This document shows, piece after piece, positions 52,418 through 61,182 of a stretch of 64,000 nucleotides of DNA. Made by a program: the position numbers and the translations under genes. The notes beneath the pieces are model-generated. The model saw only the letters and a program-made list of their open reading frames with translations. It searched no databases and was not told the origin of the DNA. Numbering within the stretch: position 1 is the stretch's first letter; each line of letters starts with the position of its first letter. Source of the DNA: Oligella sp050920755 (GTDB lineage: Bacteria; Pseudomonadota; Gammaproteobacteria; Burkholderiales; Burkholderiaceae_B); contig NZ_CP158480.1 in NCBI RefSeq assembly GCF_050920755.1, positions 124,001-188,000 on the forward strand, in the 5' to 3' direction.

Positions 52418-52813
52418 ATGGCGAAAGCTTCTAGCGCAGGTCGTGCGCGTAAAAAAATCAGAAAGGTAGTAACGGACGGTATCGCACACGTTCAAGCTAC
52501 TTTTAACAACACAATCATCACAATTACTGACCGTCAAGGTAATACCTTGTCATGGGCGACGTCGGGTGGCGCGGGCTTTAAGGGCTCTCGTAAATCGACG
52601 CCTTTTGCAGCTCAGGTTGCAGCCGAGTCAGCGGGACGTGAAGCTTTAGAATATGGTATTAAAAACCTGGAAGTACGTGTAAAAGGTCCGGGCCCCGGCC
52701 GCGAATCTTCTATTCGTTCACTTAATGCACTAGGTATCAAAATCACCAGTATTACTGACGTAACACCACTTCCCCACAACGGTTGCCGTCCGCCGAAACG
52801 CCGTCGCATCTAA
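52418..52813 (+). CDS. rpsK: 30S ribosomal protein S11
   Basis: The 131-residue protein shows GIAHVQATFNNTIITITDRQ and the C-terminus TDVTPLPHNGCRPPKRRRI. It lies on the platform of the small subunit. Confidence 0.98.
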   Translation: MAKASSAGRARKKIRKVVTDGIAHVQATFNNTIITITDRQGNTLSWATSGGAGFKGSRKSTPFAAQVAAESAGREALEYGIKNLEVRVKGPGPGRESSIRSLNALGIKITSITDVTPLPHNGCRPPKRRRI

Positions 52814-52833
52814 TATAGGATTAAGGGAAAAAA

Positions 52834-53457
52834 ATGGCACGTTATACTGGTCCAAAATGTAAACTTTCACGTCGTGAAGGTATCGATTTAAACTTAAAGA
52901 GCGCTCGTCGCCCAATCGATTCTAAGTGTAAATTTGATTCTAAGCCAGGTCAGCATGGTCGTACCTCCGGTCAACGCACTTCTGACTATGGCGTACAGTT
53001 ACGCGAGAAACAAAAGCTTAAACGTATGTACGGTGTGCTGGAGAAGCAGTTCCGTAAGTACTTCAAAGAGGCTGAACGCCGCCGTGGTAACACCGGTGAG
53101 ACTTTGATTCAATTGCTTGAATCACGTTTAGATAACGTCGTATACCGCATGGGTTTTGGCTCAACTCGTGCAGAAGCACGTCAGTTGGTTGCTCACGGCG
53201 CAATTGAGCTTAACGGTCACAAAGCTGATATTCCATCTATGCTTATCAAGGCCGGCGACGTGATTTCCGTGCGCGAAAAGTCTCAAAAGCAATTACGCAT
53301 TAAAGAAGCTATGGATTTAGCAGCGGGCATCGGCCTACCTCAATGGGTTGAGGTTGATGGCGCCAAGTTCTCAGGCGTATTTAAACAAGCTCCTGAGCGC
53401 GCTGATGTAGCGCAGGATATTGACGAATCACTCGTAGTCGAGTTGTACTCTCGTTAA
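52834..53457 (+). CDS. rpsD: 30S ribosomal protein S4
   Basis: The 207-residue protein has ARYTGPKCKLSRREGIDL and the S4 RNA-binding domain LESRLDNVVYRMGFGSTRAE. In E. coli S4 represses the alpha operon. A large hairpin follows before rpoA. Confidence 0.98.
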   Translation: MARYTGPKCKLSRREGIDLNLKSARRPIDSKCKFDSKPGQHGRTSGQRTSDYGVQLREKQKLKRMYGVLEKQFRKYFKEAERRRGNTGETLIQLLESRLDNVVYRMGFGSTRAEARQLVAHGAIELNGHKADIPSMLIKAGDVISVREKSQKQLRIKEAMDLAAGIGLPQWVEVDGAKFSGVFKQAPERADVAQDIDESLVVELYSR

Positions 53458-53466
53458 TATTCACTC

Positions 53467-53501
53467 AATACAGCACGAATTTTTATTATTCGTGCTGTAT
53501 T
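53467..53501. other. Perfect hairpin between rpsD and rpoA
   Basis: AATACAGCACGAAT and ATTCGTGCTGTATT pair over 14 bp with a 7-base loop. No T-run follows on either strand, so it is more likely an RNA processing/stability element or partial attenuator in the 182-base rpsD-rpoA gap than a full terminator. Confidence 0.65.
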
Positions 53502-53639
53502 AAACTTGTGGACCGTTTCTTAGTCTACAATTTCAAAGCACTCTCTTTACTCGAAGGATTCCCTTCAACAAGCTTTTTTTATTATCCATCAGCCTTATCG
53601 GTGTAACGAGCCGAGGGTATTGAAAAGGAATATTCACAC

Positions 53640-54623
53640 ATGGTACAACCATTTTTAAAGCCTCGTTCCATCGAGGTTAAAGCTGAATCAGATTTCAAAG
53701 CTAAAGTCATTATGGAGCCGTTTGAGCGCGGTTTCGGTCACACGTTAGGTAACGCTTTACGTCGTATTCTTTTATCTTCCATGACCGGCGTCGCCGTGAC
53801 TGAAGTACAGATTACCGGCGTAGTTCACGAGTACTCGACTATCCCCGGCGTCGGTGAGGATGTGGTTGATATTCTTTTAAACCTAAAGGGTGTCGTCTTT
53901 AAGCTACACGATCGTGAGGAAGTGAATTTAGTGCTTAACAAAACCGGTGAAGGTCCGGTAACTGCGGCGGATATTGAGTTACCGCATGATGTTGAGATTC
54001 TTAACCCCGATCACTTAATTGCTACGCTGACTGAAAAAGCAGAGTTGAAAATGCAGATTAAGGTAGAAAAGGGCCGCGGTTATGTACCGGGTAATGTCCG
54101 TACGTTAAAAGAAGATCGTCAGCATACCTTAGGTCGTATCGTGTTAGACGCTTCTTACAGCCCGATTCGTCGCGTCAGCTACGCTGTTGAAAACGCACGT
54201 GTTGAGCAGCGCACTGACTTAGACAAATTAATTCTCGATATCGAGACCAACGGTGTTATTTCTGCCGAAGAGGCCGTACGCGAAGCCGCTCGTATCCTGA
54301 TGGATCAAATCTCCGTCTTTGCGGCACTTGAAAGCGATCCTCAAGAGGTTGAAGCACCGGCACGCGGTACGCCTCAGATTGATCCGGTGTTACTACGTCC
54401 TGTGGATGAGTTGGAATTGACTGTACGTTCTGCTAACTGCTTGAAAGCAGAGAGCATTTACTACATCGGTGATCTTATTCAACGTACTGAAAATGAGCTT
54501 CTTAAAACGCCTAACTTGGGTCGTAAGTCGCTTAACGAGATCAAAGAAGTATTGGCTGCCCGCGGCCTAACTCTTGGTCAAAAGCTTGAAAACTGGCCAC
54601 CGATCGGTTTAGAGCGTCCTTAA
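53640..54623 (+). CDS. rpoA: RNA polymerase subunit alpha
   Basis: The 327-residue protein has the N-terminal dimerisation domain (EPFERGFGHTLGNALRRILL) and the C-terminal DNA/activator-binding domain (SANCLKAESIYYIGDLIQRT, LGRKSLNEIKEVLAARGL). The length is standard for betaproteobacteria. It is separated from rpsD by a hairpin-containing gap and may have an extra promoter there. Confidence 0.98.
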   Translation: MVQPFLKPRSIEVKAESDFKAKVIMEPFERGFGHTLGNALRRILLSSMTGVAVTEVQITGVVHEYSTIPGVGEDVVDILLNLKGVVFKLHDREEVNLVLNKTGEGPVTAADIELPHDVEILNPDHLIATLTEKAELKMQIKVEKGRGYVPGNVRTLKEDRQHTLGRIVLDASYSPIRRVSYAVENARVEQRTDLDKLILDIETNGVISAEEAVREAARILMDQISVFAALESDPQEVEAPARGTPQIDPVLLRPVDELELTVRSANCLKAESIYYIGDLIQRTENELLKTPNLGRKSLNEIKEVLAARGLTLGQKLENWPPIGLERP

Positions 54624-54635
54624 TATTTTTTATAA

Positions 54636-54671
54636 AAAGAGCAGGTTGCAACTTACTTAAGCCTGCTCTTT
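54636..54671 (+). terminator. Hairpin between rpoA and rplQ
   Basis: AAAGAGCAGG and CCTGCTCTTT form a 10-bp stem with a 16-base loop. Only TTTATTG follows, so termination would be partial. Confidence 0.55.
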
Positions 54672-54815
54672 ATTGTAAAATAATCGATTCGCTTTTGTTG
54701 CGAATGTTTTATACTAATCCGGTCCGCTGCATTGCAGATAGAAGAACCGGTCTAGCGAGTTTTAGTGCCTTGGCACTCAAAGCTATTAATAAGATTTATT
54801 TTTTAGGAATTTATT

Positions 54816-55208
54816 ATGCGTCATCGTAAAGGTTTACGTAAACTTAACCGCACTTCAGCTCACCGTACAGCCATGTTCCGTAACATGTCTGTTTCCTTAA
54901 TCGAGCATGAAGCGATTAAAACTACTCTTCCTAAGGCTAAGGAATTACGCCGTGTGATCGAGCCTTTAATCACACTTGCCAAGAATCCAACCGTTGCTAA
55001 CCGTCGTTTAGCATTTGCTCGTCTACGTGATCGTGATGCTGTGAGCAAATTATTCAATGAGCTTGGTCCACGCTTCCAAGATCGTCCGGGCGGTTACACT
55101 CGTATTCTTAAGATGGGCTTCCGTCAGGGTGACAACGCACCTATGGCTTATATGGAGCTTGTTGACTACGCTGATCAGCAGGAAGCGGTTGCAGCTGACG
55201 AGGAGTAA
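54816..55208 (+). CDS. rplQ: 50S ribosomal protein L17
   Basis: The 130-residue protein starts MRHRKGLRKLNRTSAHRTAM and contains GGYTRILKMGFRQGDNAPMA. It is last gene of the alpha operon. The IS-rich zone starts within a few bases of its stop. Confidence 0.98.
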   Translation: MRHRKGLRKLNRTSAHRTAMFRNMSVSLIEHEAIKTTLPKAKELRRVIEPLITLAKNPTVANRRLAFARLRDRDAVSKLFNELGPRFQDRPGGYTRILKMGFRQGDNAPMAYMELVDYADQQEAVAADEE

Positions 55209-55211
55209 TGT

Positions 55212-55243
55212 TAAGCGTCCGGTGAATACCGATTGATGTTAAA
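55212..55243 (-). repeat. IS66-end-like sequence just after rplQ
   Basis: TAAGCGTCCGGTGAATACCG and the following bases match 28 of 32 positions with the inverted sequence at 60644-60675, which follows an IS66-type C-terminal fragment. IS66 ends typically begin GTAAGC. This may be a solo IS66 end left beside the ribosomal operon. Confidence 0.5.
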
Positions 55244-55258
55244 TGTCTGAAGAAGCAG

Positions 55259-55290
55259 AGCCCCGATGGAAGTCGGGGCTTTGTGGTTTT
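55259..55290 (+). terminator. Terminator after rplQ
   Basis: AGCCCCGA and TCGGGGCT form an 8-bp GC-rich stem with a 6-base loop, followed by TTGTGGTTTTT. It closes the alpha operon. Confidence 0.8.
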
Positions 55291-55327
55291 TGGGGGTTGT
55301 AATTCCACTGGCTAAATTCATCTTGTG

Positions 55328-56561
55328 AGGCCTTTGCAATAACCCCTCAAATTTCCTAAAATATGGCTTATTTCCTTGCTTTCTTACTTCAGTCCCATGA
55401 GTAGTTTCTTTCAACAAACCGCCAAAGCCCGTATTGCCAAACACCTCGACCGTTTTCCGTTACTTAAGTTAGATCAAGTGATTGATTGGCGACCGATTGA
55501 ACGCTACCTCAATTCACAAAAGCAGCGTCGATTGACGACTCAACAAGGTCGTCCGAGTTATCCCGTGCTCGCCATGTTTAAGGCAGTCCTATTGGGTCAA
55601 TGGCATAGCCTCTCCGATCCGGAGCTTGAGCATAGTTTGGTGACTCGCATTGATTTTACGATTTTTTGCGGTTTTGATGATATGGACGTTCCCGATCACA
55701 GTACCCTATGCCGTTACCGTAATTGGTTGGCTGAGGAGGGTTTATTGGATAAGCTGTCAGTGCTTATCAATCAGCAGTTAAGCGAGAAGGGTCTAAAAGT
55801 AGCCAAGGCGCAAACGGCAGTGGTTGATGCGACGATTATTCAAACGGCAGGTCGTAAGAAAATGAAGGCAATTGAGCAGCTTGAGGACGGTGAGTATCAT
55901 GAGTCTGCACCAAGCACTGATAAGGATGCACGTTGGACAAAAAAGGGGGCTGACTTCCATTTAGGCTTTAAGCTACATGCTCGTTCGGATGGTGAGGGCT
56001 ATATTGAAAAGCTTAATACCACGCCCGCTAATGTGCATGAGGTTAATCAACTTGAACCGCTCGTTAATGATTTGGAACAGGGCACGAGAGTAGAAGCGGA
56101 TAAGGGCTATAGCAGCGCAAAGAACCGAAAGCGATTACAAGCGCTCGGCTTAGAAGATGGCATTATGCAAAAGGCGCATCGCGGTTCAGTGTTGACACGT
56201 GAGCAGATAGAACGCAACAAGCGTTTATCTAAGACTCGCTATGTGATTGAGCAAAGTTTCGGCACGCTGCACCGTAAATTCAAACATAAGCGGGCAAGCT
56301 ATTTTGGTCTCGTCAAGGTGCATGCGCAGTCGCTTTTGAAAGCGATTTGCATCAATTGTTTAAAAGCTGCCAATAAGCTTAGGATAGTTGCGCCTAATTT
56401 TGCCTAAAAGGCAGAATTAGGCAGATAAATGCCTAAAAAACAGGCATTTATCGATAAAAGCGGGGTGAAATTTGTCGAAAATTTCCAAAAAAATCAAAAA
56501 ATCAAAAAAATTTCCAAGTAGAACAAAAAAGCGCTATTTAACCGTTTTTATGCAAAAGTCT
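55328..56561 (+). mobile_element. IS5-family insertion sequence, copy 3
   Basis: It is a 1234-bp copy with ends AGGCCTTTGCA and TGCAAAAGTCT. The flanks (TTGTG and CACAT) do not form a target duplication. Its right end supplies the last base of the stop codon of the neighbouring glutathione S-transferase gene. Confidence 0.88.
55397..56407 (+). CDS. IS5-family transposase (copy 3)
   Basis: This 336-residue DDE transposase matches copy 2 except Tyr for Cys in ERYLNS. All catalytic blocks are intact. The frame begins at ATG 55397. Confidence 0.92.
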   Translation: MSSFFQQTAKARIAKHLDRFPLLKLDQVIDWRPIERYLNSQKQRRLTTQQGRPSYPVLAMFKAVLLGQWHSLSDPELEHSLVTRIDFTIFCGFDDMDVPDHSTLCRYRNWLAEEGLLDKLSVLINQQLSEKGLKVAKAQTAVVDATIIQTAGRKKMKAIEQLEDGEYHESAPSTDKDARWTKKGADFHLGFKLHARSDGEGYIEKLNTTPANVHEVNQLEPLVNDLEQGTRVEADKGYSSAKNRKRLQALGLEDGIMQKAHRGSVLTREQIERNKRLSKTRYVIEQSFGTLHRKFKHKRASYFGLVKVHAQSLLKAICINCLKAANKLRIVAPNFA

Positions 56562-57169
56562 CACATTGACTTAAATTGAGTTTTCCGCATAGATTCTCTT
56601 TCTGAAAAATTTTTGTGAAATGCTGCGACTTTTGGAGCATCTTTACGCCAATCAAACTCACCCAAACGAAAATCTAAATAACTTAAGCCACAAGCTAAAG
56701 TGATATTAACTAAATTAACCCCACCTTCTAGCTCATCAATATTATTTTCAAAATAAGCTATAGCTGTTCTAATTTTATCAAACTGTCCACTAGTCCAATC
56801 CTTCCACTCGAGTTCCGAGGGGCGGACTCCTGTCTCATAACGCAAAATAAGCGCTGCATTCATAAGACCATCAGCAATTGAGTGGTTCTTCATGATCAAC
56901 CAATAATTCTTTTTATCTCCCAATAGTTTTCCATTCCCTAGTTCATTTAAATAAGAACAAATAACGAAGCTGTCAAAAAGCACTTCATTGTCATCAGTAA
57001 AGAAAGTGGGTACTTGGCCTAAAGGATTATGTTCTATGATATTTCTATCTCGATTAATTGGATGAGCTGCGCAATTCAATAATTCAATCTTATCGGTTAA
57101 CCCTAATTCTTCTGCGGCTACTAGACACTTTCTCACATAAGGAGAAGCCGCTGAATAAAATATTTTCAT
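56561..57169 (-). CDS. Glutathione S-transferase-like protein, 3' end trimmed by IS5
   Basis: The N-terminal thioredoxin-like domain opens MKIFYSAASPYVRKCLVAAE with the Ser/Pro-Tyr-Val-Arg-Lys glutathione site and NPLGQVPTFF and the DSFVICSYL helix. The C-terminal helical domain ends FSERESMRKTQFKSM. The last base of the TGA stop comes from IS5 copy 3, so the natural C-terminus has probably lost only a few residues. It follows an FAD-dependent dehydrogenase gene on the same strand, suggesting a former degradative operon. Activity may be retained. Confidence 0.82.
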   Translation of the reverse strand: MKIFYSAASPYVRKCLVAAEELGLTDKIELLNCAAHPINRDRNIIEHNPLGQVPTFFTDDNEVLFDSFVICSYLNELGNGKLLGDKKNYWLIMKNHSIADGLMNAALILRYETGVRPSELEWKDWTSGQFDKIRTAIAYFENNIDELEGGVNLVNITLACGLSYLDFRLGEFDWRKDAPKVAAFHKNFSERESMRKTQFKSM

Positions 57170-57516
57170 ACTAATTTTCCTTTAATAGATTACTTTAATT
57201 TTCTGCAATATCATTACTACAAATCCAAGCAAAAGTAATGGCAGGTCCTAACGTTATGCCCGAACCCGCATACTCTCCCATAAAAATTGATTGCATGTCA
57301 TTTCCGAGTGCATACAATCCATTTATAACTTGATCGTGAGTGTCAAGCACTTGTGCTTTATCGTTCGTAATAAGGCCTGTTGAAGTACCGATGTCACCGG
57401 GATATACTCTGACAGCATAATACTTAGGCCCTTCTATAGCCCCCTCTGTCACACTAGTTGTCTGATTTTCTGATTTTTATATTTCATGTAATTGAGGGAG
57501 CGGTTAGTGTCTTACA

Positions 57517-58005
57517 ATGTCATCTTACAGTTCAGAATTTAAAGCGCAGATCGTTAATAAAATGATGCCACCGAATAACCAAAGTGTGGCTCAAATTAGC
57601 CGAGAAAGCGGTATTCACGTATCCACTTTATATAGTTGGAAAAAACAGCTACAAGCCAGAGGATTTGTTGTGCCTGCAAAAGAATCACGTCCTGACCAAT
57701 GGGACACCAAGGCGAAGTTAGCCGCTATTATTCAAACAGCCAGTATGAACGAGGCCGAGCGGTCGAGTTATTGTCGCGAGCATGGTATCTATCCTGAGCA
57801 GTTAGATGCTTGGCGGGTCGAGATTGAAGCCTTCGATATGAAGGCAGGGCCTGTGACTAAGGCGGTCTTAGCGGCTGAGCGTAAAAAGAGTCGTCAGCTA
57901 GAAAAAGAATTAAGACGTAAGGAGAAGGCCTTAGCTGAAACGGCTGCCTTATTGACCTTATCAAAAAAAGCCCGGGCTATCTGGGGCAACGACGAGGAAG
58001 ACTGA
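57517..58005 (+). CDS. Transposase OrfA, copy B
   Basis: This 162-residue protein has the HTH (QSVAQISRESGIHVSTLYSW) and C-terminal basic zipper. It is identical in protein sequence to the copy at 19010-19498. orfB follows after 11 bases. Confidence 0.9.
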   Translation: MSSYSSEFKAQIVNKMMPPNNQSVAQISRESGIHVSTLYSWKKQLQARGFVVPAKESRPDQWDTKAKLAAIIQTASMNEAERSSYCREHGIYPEQLDAWRVEIEAFDMKAGPVTKAVLAAERKKSRQLEKELRRKEKALAETAALLTLSKKARAIWGNDEED

Positions 58006-58016
58006 TTCCTGAGCCG

Positions 58017-59072
58017 ATGAAACAGATAGCCGTGAACTTAATTGAAGAAGCTGTTAAGGCGGGAGCACGACGCCATCAAGCGTGCGACATCCTAGGCATT
58101 AGTTGTCGTACGTTATTGCGTTGGCAAGCGGCAGGTGACGACTTGGCCGATAAGCGTCGACAGACGAATAATCGTCACTATACGCATGCATTAACGCAAG
58201 AGGAAAAGCATCACATCCTTGCCCTATGTAATCAGCCGGAATATCAAAGCTTGCCACCTTCTCAAATCGTACCTAAATTGGCTGATAAGGGGATTTATAT
58301 TGCATCTGAATCTTCGTTTTACCGAGTCTTAAGAACGCATGGTCAGCTAAATCGCCGTGGTCGAGCACAGCCACCACGACAGGTGCCTAAGCCTATGTCG
58401 TGGGTAGCCACAGCACCTAATCAGGTATGGTCATGGGACATCACCTATCTGCCGAGTGCAATTCGTGGGCAGTTCTATCGCTTGTATATGACGATGGATA
58501 TCTACAGTCGTCTGATTACTGGTTGGGAGATTCACCTAGAAGAGTCGGCTCAACACGCAGCGACTCTGATCAGCAAGGCGTGCCTGAAACATGGTATCCG
58601 AAAAGACCAGCTTATCTTGCACTCAGATAATGGCAGTCCGATGAAAGGAGCTACCATGCTAGCGACCTTGCAGAAGTTGGGCATTGTGCCTTCCTTTAGC
58701 CGCCCGTCGGTTAGTGATGATAATCCCTATTCTGAGTCACTGTTTAGAGCACTCAAATACACACCGGCCTATCCTAATAAGCCTTTTACTAGCCTAGAAC
58801 AGGCTCGTCAATGGGTGCATCAATTCGTCATCTGGTATAACACGCAACATTGCCATAGTGGCATTCAGTTTGTCACGCCAGAGCAGCGTCATAGCGGACA
58901 GGATAACGCGATTTTAGCGCATCGCCGTGCCGTTTATGAAAAAGCCAAAGAAGCTAGACCTGAGCGTTGGAAAAACCGTTCTGTCCGCAATTGGAAACCG
59001 GTCAAAGAGGTCTGGCTAAACCCATCGAAGGAGAGTAGCGATTTAGAGAGACATGTCGTATTAGCAGCATAA
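58017..59072 (+). CDS. Transposase OrfB, copy B
   Basis: This 351-residue DDE transposase (WSWDITYLP, LILHSDNGSPM, SDDNPYSESLF) is the same protein as 17943-18998. It appears intact, so the element may be mobile. Confidence 0.92.
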   Translation: MKQIAVNLIEEAVKAGARRHQACDILGISCRTLLRWQAAGDDLADKRRQTNNRHYTHALTQEEKHHILALCNQPEYQSLPPSQIVPKLADKGIYIASESSFYRVLRTHGQLNRRGRAQPPRQVPKPMSWVATAPNQVWSWDITYLPSAIRGQFYRLYMTMDIYSRLITGWEIHLEESAQHAATLISKACLKHGIRKDQLILHSDNGSPMKGATMLATLQKLGIVPSFSRPSVSDDNPYSESLFRALKYTPAYPNKPFTSLEQARQWVHQFVIWYNTQHCHSGIQFVTPEQRHSGQDNAILAHRRAVYEKAKEARPERWKNRSVRNWKPVKEVWLNPSKESSDLERHVVLAA

Positions 59073-59415
59073 CAAATCGGACAACTTGCTTGACAAACAC
59101 CGATAGGGCGCACACAAGGATTTGGCTTATTTTCTAAATCGCCCAAACTCCGGTTATAGGCGTTTGATCCTTTTCCAAAATCCCTATCAACACCATCCTT
59201 AGCGTCAAAATTGTATCGTCCGATTGTTTCTTTTAATGTTTTTTTATCAACCAATAACTTACCTGCTAAATCGTCTAGACTAGTACCCTCAATCAAATAT
59301 CCGGCTTCAATCATTTGATTTTTCTTACGCGCACCAGGTTGAACCAAGCCAAGACCGGTAATCTCCCCTCAAAACCGTAGTGATTTAAGGTAGAATTTTC
59401 TATAAAGGAAATTCA

Positions 59416-59682
59416 ATGAAAAGATCACGATATACCGACAGCCAAATCATGGCCATTCTTAAACAAGCCGAAGCTGGTACGCCTGTACCAGAACTGTGCC
59501 GAGAGCATGGTATGAGTAGCGCCACTTTCTACAAGTGGCGTGCCAAATATGGTGGCATGGACACCTCCATGATTGCTCGCCTTAAGGAGCTTGAAGCGGA
59601 GAATAAACGCCTCAAGAAAATGTATGCCGAAGAACGCTTGAAGGCAGAAATCATCAAGGAGGCGATGGAAAAAAAGTGGTAG
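59416..59682 (+). CDS. IS3-family OrfA
   Basis: The 88-residue HTH protein reads MKRSRYTDSQIMAILKQAEA and ends LKAEIIKEAMEKKW. Near its 3' end the run of seven A's (GGAAAAAAAGTGG) precedes the overlap with orfB and is a likely -1 programmed frameshift site producing the OrfAB transposase. Confidence 0.9.
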   Translation: MKRSRYTDSQIMAILKQAEAGTPVPELCREHGMSSATFYKWRAKYGGMDTSMIARLKELEAENKRLKKMYAEERLKAEIIKEAMEKKW

Positions 59683-60518
59683 CGCCATCTCGGCGTAAAG
59701 AGATGGCGCAAAAGGTTGTCCAGTATCGTGGCGTCAGCATCCGCTTAGCTTGCCAAGCCTTCGGCATCAGTCAAAGTTGCTACTACTATCAAGCTAAAGG
59801 GCGTGAGGAGAATGAGCTCATCGCCGATTGGCTGTTAAAACTGACTGCTGAGCAGAAGACGTGGGGCTTTGGTCTTTGCTTTCTCTACCTTCGCAATGTT
59901 AAGGGTTTCAAATGGAATCACAAGCGAGTCTATCGCATCTATCGGGAGTTGCAACTCAACCTGCGCATCAAGCCGCGCCGTCGCATAAAACGGGAGCGTC
60001 CGGAAACTTTAGGAACAGCCACAGGCATTAATCAAGTCTGGTCGATTGACTTTATGCACGATACGCTCTCAAACGGGCGCACCATTCGTTTGCTGACCGT
60101 GGTGGATGATTTTAACCGTGAAGGCTTAACTATCGAGGTGGACTACTCTCTACCCTCTGAGCGCGTTACACGCGCTCTGGAGCAGGTAATGGAGTGGCGA
60201 GGGCAGCCGGCTTGCATACGCATGGATAACGGGCCTGAACTCATTAGCAATCACATGGTGGGCTGGGCGAAGGAGAAGCAAATAACGCTTTTACATATCC
60301 AGCCTGGCAAGCCACAACAAAATGCGTATGTGGAGAGGTATAATCGAACCGTTCGTTATGATTGGCTAGGGCAACATCTCTACGACGATTTGGACGAGGT
60401 GCAGCAGGAAGCCACGCGTTGGCTATGGACTTACAATAATGAACGCCCGCATATGGGCATTGGTGGCATTACCCCACAACAAAAGTTAGAACGATTTTTT
60501 AATACTGTTTCTACCTAA
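59676..60518 (+). CDS. IS3-family OrfB transposase
   Basis: The 280-residue DDE protein has NQVWSIDFMHDTL, IRMDNGPELIS and PQQNAYVERYNRTVRYDWLG. It overlaps orfA by 7 bases, as expected for frameshift expression. It is closely related to the interrupted copy at 16971-17822, though clearly not identical (for example GVSIRLACQAFGISQ against ASIRVACEVFSISQ). Confidence 0.92.
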   Translation: MVAPSRRKEMAQKVVQYRGVSIRLACQAFGISQSCYYYQAKGREENELIADWLLKLTAEQKTWGFGLCFLYLRNVKGFKWNHKRVYRIYRELQLNLRIKPRRRIKRERPETLGTATGINQVWSIDFMHDTLSNGRTIRLLTVVDDFNREGLTIEVDYSLPSERVTRALEQVMEWRGQPACIRMDNGPELISNHMVGWAKEKQITLLHIQPGKPQQNAYVERYNRTVRYDWLGQHLYDDLDEVQQEATRWLWTYNNERPHMGIGGITPQQKLERFFNTVST

Positions 60519-60545
60519 AATTGCTACTAAAAATGGGGGGACTAC

Positions 60546-60676
60546 AATATCGCTGAACTCTTACCGCATAACTGGCAGGCGGAAACAAACGCCTAATACA
60601 TCAAAACACCGGGTTCTAACATCACACGTTAGAACCCTATTTTTTTAAAGTCAATCGGTGTTCATCGGACGCTTAC
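60546..60676 (+). mobile_element. IS66-family 3' end fragment
   Basis: The first codons after the IS3 end read NIAELLPHNWQAETNA and stop at 60594. The IAELLPxxW pattern is typical of the IS66 transposase (TnpC) C-terminus. A terminator (60611-60637) and the end GGACGCTTAC (IS66 ends read GTAAGC) follow. The rest of the element is missing. It is inserted in or fused to IS5 copy 4. Confidence 0.6.
60611..60637 (+). terminator. Terminator inside the IS66 fragment
   Basis: GGGTTCTAAC and GTTAGAACCC form a perfect 10-bp stem with a 7-base loop, followed by TATTTTTTT. It is a strong Rho-independent terminator. Confidence 0.88.
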
Positions 60677-61181
60677 ACTTGAACCGCTCGTCAATGATTT
60701 GAAACAGGGCACGAGAGTAGAAGCGGATAAGGGCTATAGCAGCGCAAAGAACCGAAAGCGATTACAAGCACTCGGCTTAGAAGATGGCATTATGCAAAAG
60801 GCGCATCGCGGTTCAGTGTTGACACGTGAGCAGATAGAACGCAACAAGCGTTTATCTAAGACTCGCTATGTGATTGAGCAAAGTTTCGGCACGCTGCACC
60901 GTAAATTCAAACATAAGCGGGCAAGCTATTTTGGTCTCGTCAAGGTGCATGCGCAGTCGCTTTTGAAAGCGATTTGCATCAATTGTTTAAAAGCTGCCAA
61001 TAAGCTTAGGATCGTTGCGCCTAATTTTGCCTAAAAGGCAGAATTAGGCAGATAAATGCCTAAAAAACAGGCATTTATCGATAAAAGCGGGGTGAAATTT
61101 GCCGAAAATTTCCTAAAAAAATCAAAAAAATTTCCAAGTAGAACAAAAAAGCGCTATTTAACCGTTTTTATGCAAAAGTCT
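60677..61181 (+). pseudogene. IS5-family element, 3' fragment (copy 4)
   Basis: It contains the last ~119 transposase codons (LEPLVNDLKQGTRVEADKGY to RIVAPNFA) plus the usual right-end hairpins and TGCAAAAGTCT terminus. The first two thirds are lost where the IS66 end begins. The Lys in NDLKQ matches copy 1 rather than copies 2 and 3. Confidence 0.88.
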
Positions 61182-61182
61182 G

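Larger units (their letters stand above)
57440..59102 (+). mobile_element. Two-ORF IS3-like element (1663 bp), copy B
   Basis: It is flanked by 4-bp ATAG duplications (57436-57439 and 59103-59106), with the same length and termini as copy A at 17913-19575. The interrupted gene is restored exactly on removal, so the boundaries are certain to within a base. Confidence 0.93.
57195..59357 (-). pseudogene. FAD-dependent dehydrogenase (ketosteroid dehydrogenase/fumarate reductase type), split and 5'-truncated
   Basis: The 3' part (57195-57439) encodes YYAVRVYPGDIGTSTGLITN, LYALGNDMQSIFMGEYAGSG and ITLGPAITFAW, the FAD-binding C-terminal pattern. The part beyond the IS (59103-59357) encodes YLIEGTSLDDLAGKLLVDKK and LENKPNPCVRPI. 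Joining across one ATAG copy gives VRPIEGPKYY without a gap. The N-terminal FAD-binding GxGxxG region is absent because an IS3 element begins at 59358. The protein would have reduced or dehydrogenated a steroid-like or enoate substrate. The gene is dead. Confidence 0.85.
59358..60545 (+). mobile_element. IS3-family element, uninterrupted copy
   Basis: The ends are GTAATCTCCCC and GGGGGGACTAC. It contains overlapping orfA and orfB. Left flank is the dehydrogenase remnant and right flank an IS66-type fragment. No target duplication joins them, which suggests the element mediated a deletion between unrelated sequences. Confidence 0.85.
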
